Part shown: positions 63,261-64,000 of the stretch, piece by piece
Layout of the letters: the number at the start of each line of letters is the position of its first letter
Position numbering within the stretch: the stretch's first letter is position 1
DNA from: Rhizobium leucaenae USDA 9039
Lineage (GTDB): Bacteria; Pseudomonadota; Alphaproteobacteria; Rhizobiales; Rhizobiaceae
Assembly (NCBI RefSeq): GCF_000426285.1
Contig: NZ_AUFB01000001.1
Location: 1 to 64,000 of the forward strand
DNA length: 64,000 nucleotides
Reading direction: 5' to 3'
Translations under genes and position numbers: made by a program
The notes under the pieces: generated by a model
Database searches by the model: none
What the model was told of the DNA's origin: nothing
Seen by the model: the letters and a program-made list of their open reading frames with translations, nothing else

Positions 63261-64000
63261 ATGACGCAATATTTCATCGGTGTCGACGTCGGTACAGGCA
63301 GCGCCCGGGCGGGTGTCTTCACTGAGAATGGCAATCTGCTGGCTTCGGCAAAACGCCCCATCAGGATCTGGCACGAGGCCGGCAGCATCGTCGAGCAATC
63401 CAGCGAACAGATTTGGAAAGCGGTTTGCGGCAGCGTCAAGGAAGCCATCGCGTCGGCCGGAATCACGGCCACGTCCATCGCTGGAGTGGGTTTCGACGCG
63501 ACCTGTTCTCTCGTCGTCGTCAAAGCTGACGGTGCGCCGGTGGCCGTCGGTCCGTGCGGAGATCCGGATCGCAATATCATCGTCTGGATGGATCATCGCG
63601 CTGCCGGCGAGGCGGCTGAAATCAACAGCGGCAATCACGGAGTTCTGCGTTACGTCGGAGGCAGTATTTCGCCCGAGATGGAAACGCCGAAGCTTCTGTG
63701 GCTGAAGCGCAACCTGCCGCGATCCTTTGGCGCTGCCGATCACTTCTTCGACCTTGCGGATTATCTGACCTGGCGTGCGACCGGCTCACTGAGCCGGTCG
63801 GTCTGCACGGTCACCTGCAAGTGGACATATCTTGCCCATGAGAAACGCTGGGATGCGGCGTATTTCAAGGCTGTCGGCCTGGAAGAGCTGGCGGCGGAAG
63901 GCTTTTCGAGAATCGGCACGGACATCGTCGAGCCGGGTACGGCACTGGCGAACGGCCTGACCGAGGCGGCCGCCCTCGATCTGGGATTGCCGATCGGAAC
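63261..64000 (+). CDS. FGGY-family carbohydrate kinase, probable D-ribulokinase (cut by window end)
   Basis: The first 246 residues are visible. FIGVDVGTGSARAGVFTENG is the ATP-binding N-terminus of FGGY kinases, followed by GVGFDATCSLVVV, NIIVWMDHRA and SPEMETPKLLWLKRNLP, the pattern of ribulokinase-type members. After ribitol dehydrogenase it should phosphorylate D-ribulose to D-ribulose 5-phosphate for the pentose-phosphate pathway. The gene begins 2 nt after the dehydrogenase stop and continues beyond the window, so the second FGGY domain cannot be judged. Confidence 0.88.
   Translation, partial: MTQYFIGVDVGTGSARAGVFTENGNLLASAKRPIRIWHEAGSIVEQSSEQIWKAVCGSVKEAIASAGITATSIAGVGFDATCSLVVVKADGAPVAVGPCGDPDRNIIVWMDHRAAGEAAEINSGNHGVLRYVGGSISPEMETPKLLWLKRNLPRSFGAADHFFDLADYLTWRATGSLSRSVCTVTCKWTYLAHEKRWDAAYFKAVGLEELAAEGFSRIGTDIVEPGTALANGLTEAAALDLGLPIG

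Overview
The window looks like a Rhizobiaceae replicon, most likely Rhizobium sensu lato. The GC content is high, and the transport genes are mostly ABC importers with solute-binding proteins. It holds a RIME-like double palindrome (5118-5220), a sigma-54/DctBD-controlled dctA, a carnitine dehydrogenase-thioesterase fusion typical of rhizobia, and a DUF1127 gene next to CUCCUCCC-loop hairpins. I see no tRNA, rRNA or CRISPR array. Every function below is inferred from protein motifs and gene context; no database search was run.

Layout. 1-245: 5' end of an IS256-family transposase. 0.5-10.8 kb: a catabolic cluster with a peptide-type ABC importer, a COG3964-type amidohydrolase, RidA, an IclR regulator, a SelA-like PLP enzyme, a double ABC ATPase and an HSL-type esterase; the substrate is unknown. 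10.8-15.3 kb: a CocE/NonD hydrolase and an orphan solute-binding protein, divergent from an XRE-type regulator. 15.4-28.2 kb: a nine-gene minus-strand unit. It encodes a beta-keto acid cleavage enzyme, carnitine dehydrogenase-thioesterase, acyl-CoA dehydrogenase, ADP-forming acyl-CoA synthetase, a CaiD-like hydratase and a complete peptide-type ABC importer, and it is divergent from a GlxA-type regulator. Together the enzymes could carry gamma-butyrobetaine through L-carnitine to glycine betaine.

28-34.3 kb: a LysR regulator, an EamA exporter, thiD behind a TPP riboswitch and an in-frame thiM remnant, an MFS exporter, then DUF1127 and a hairpin array matching the cuckoo/CcsR sRNA pattern. 34.3-46.7 kb: a PLP-fold protein of unknown function, a CDF-like protein, an acyltransferase-3/SGNH protein, an EmrAB-type efflux pair, and dctD-dctB divergent from dctA. 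46.7-52.5 kb: small envelope or stress-type proteins (BON, MgtC, CBS), pcm, a LacI regulator and a Nudix protein. 52.5-57.9 kb: a four-gene FtsX-type ABC exporter divergent from a membrane-embedded AraC regulator. 58-64 kb: an AraC regulator and a ribitol cluster (ABC importer, ribitol dehydrogenase, FGGY kinase cut by the window end).

The most notable items are the predicted butyrobetaine-to-betaine operon with a family-5 importer, the cuckoo-type RNA array, the thiM relic kept between riboswitch and thiD, and the amidohydrolase/RidA/SelA-like cluster of unknown substrate.
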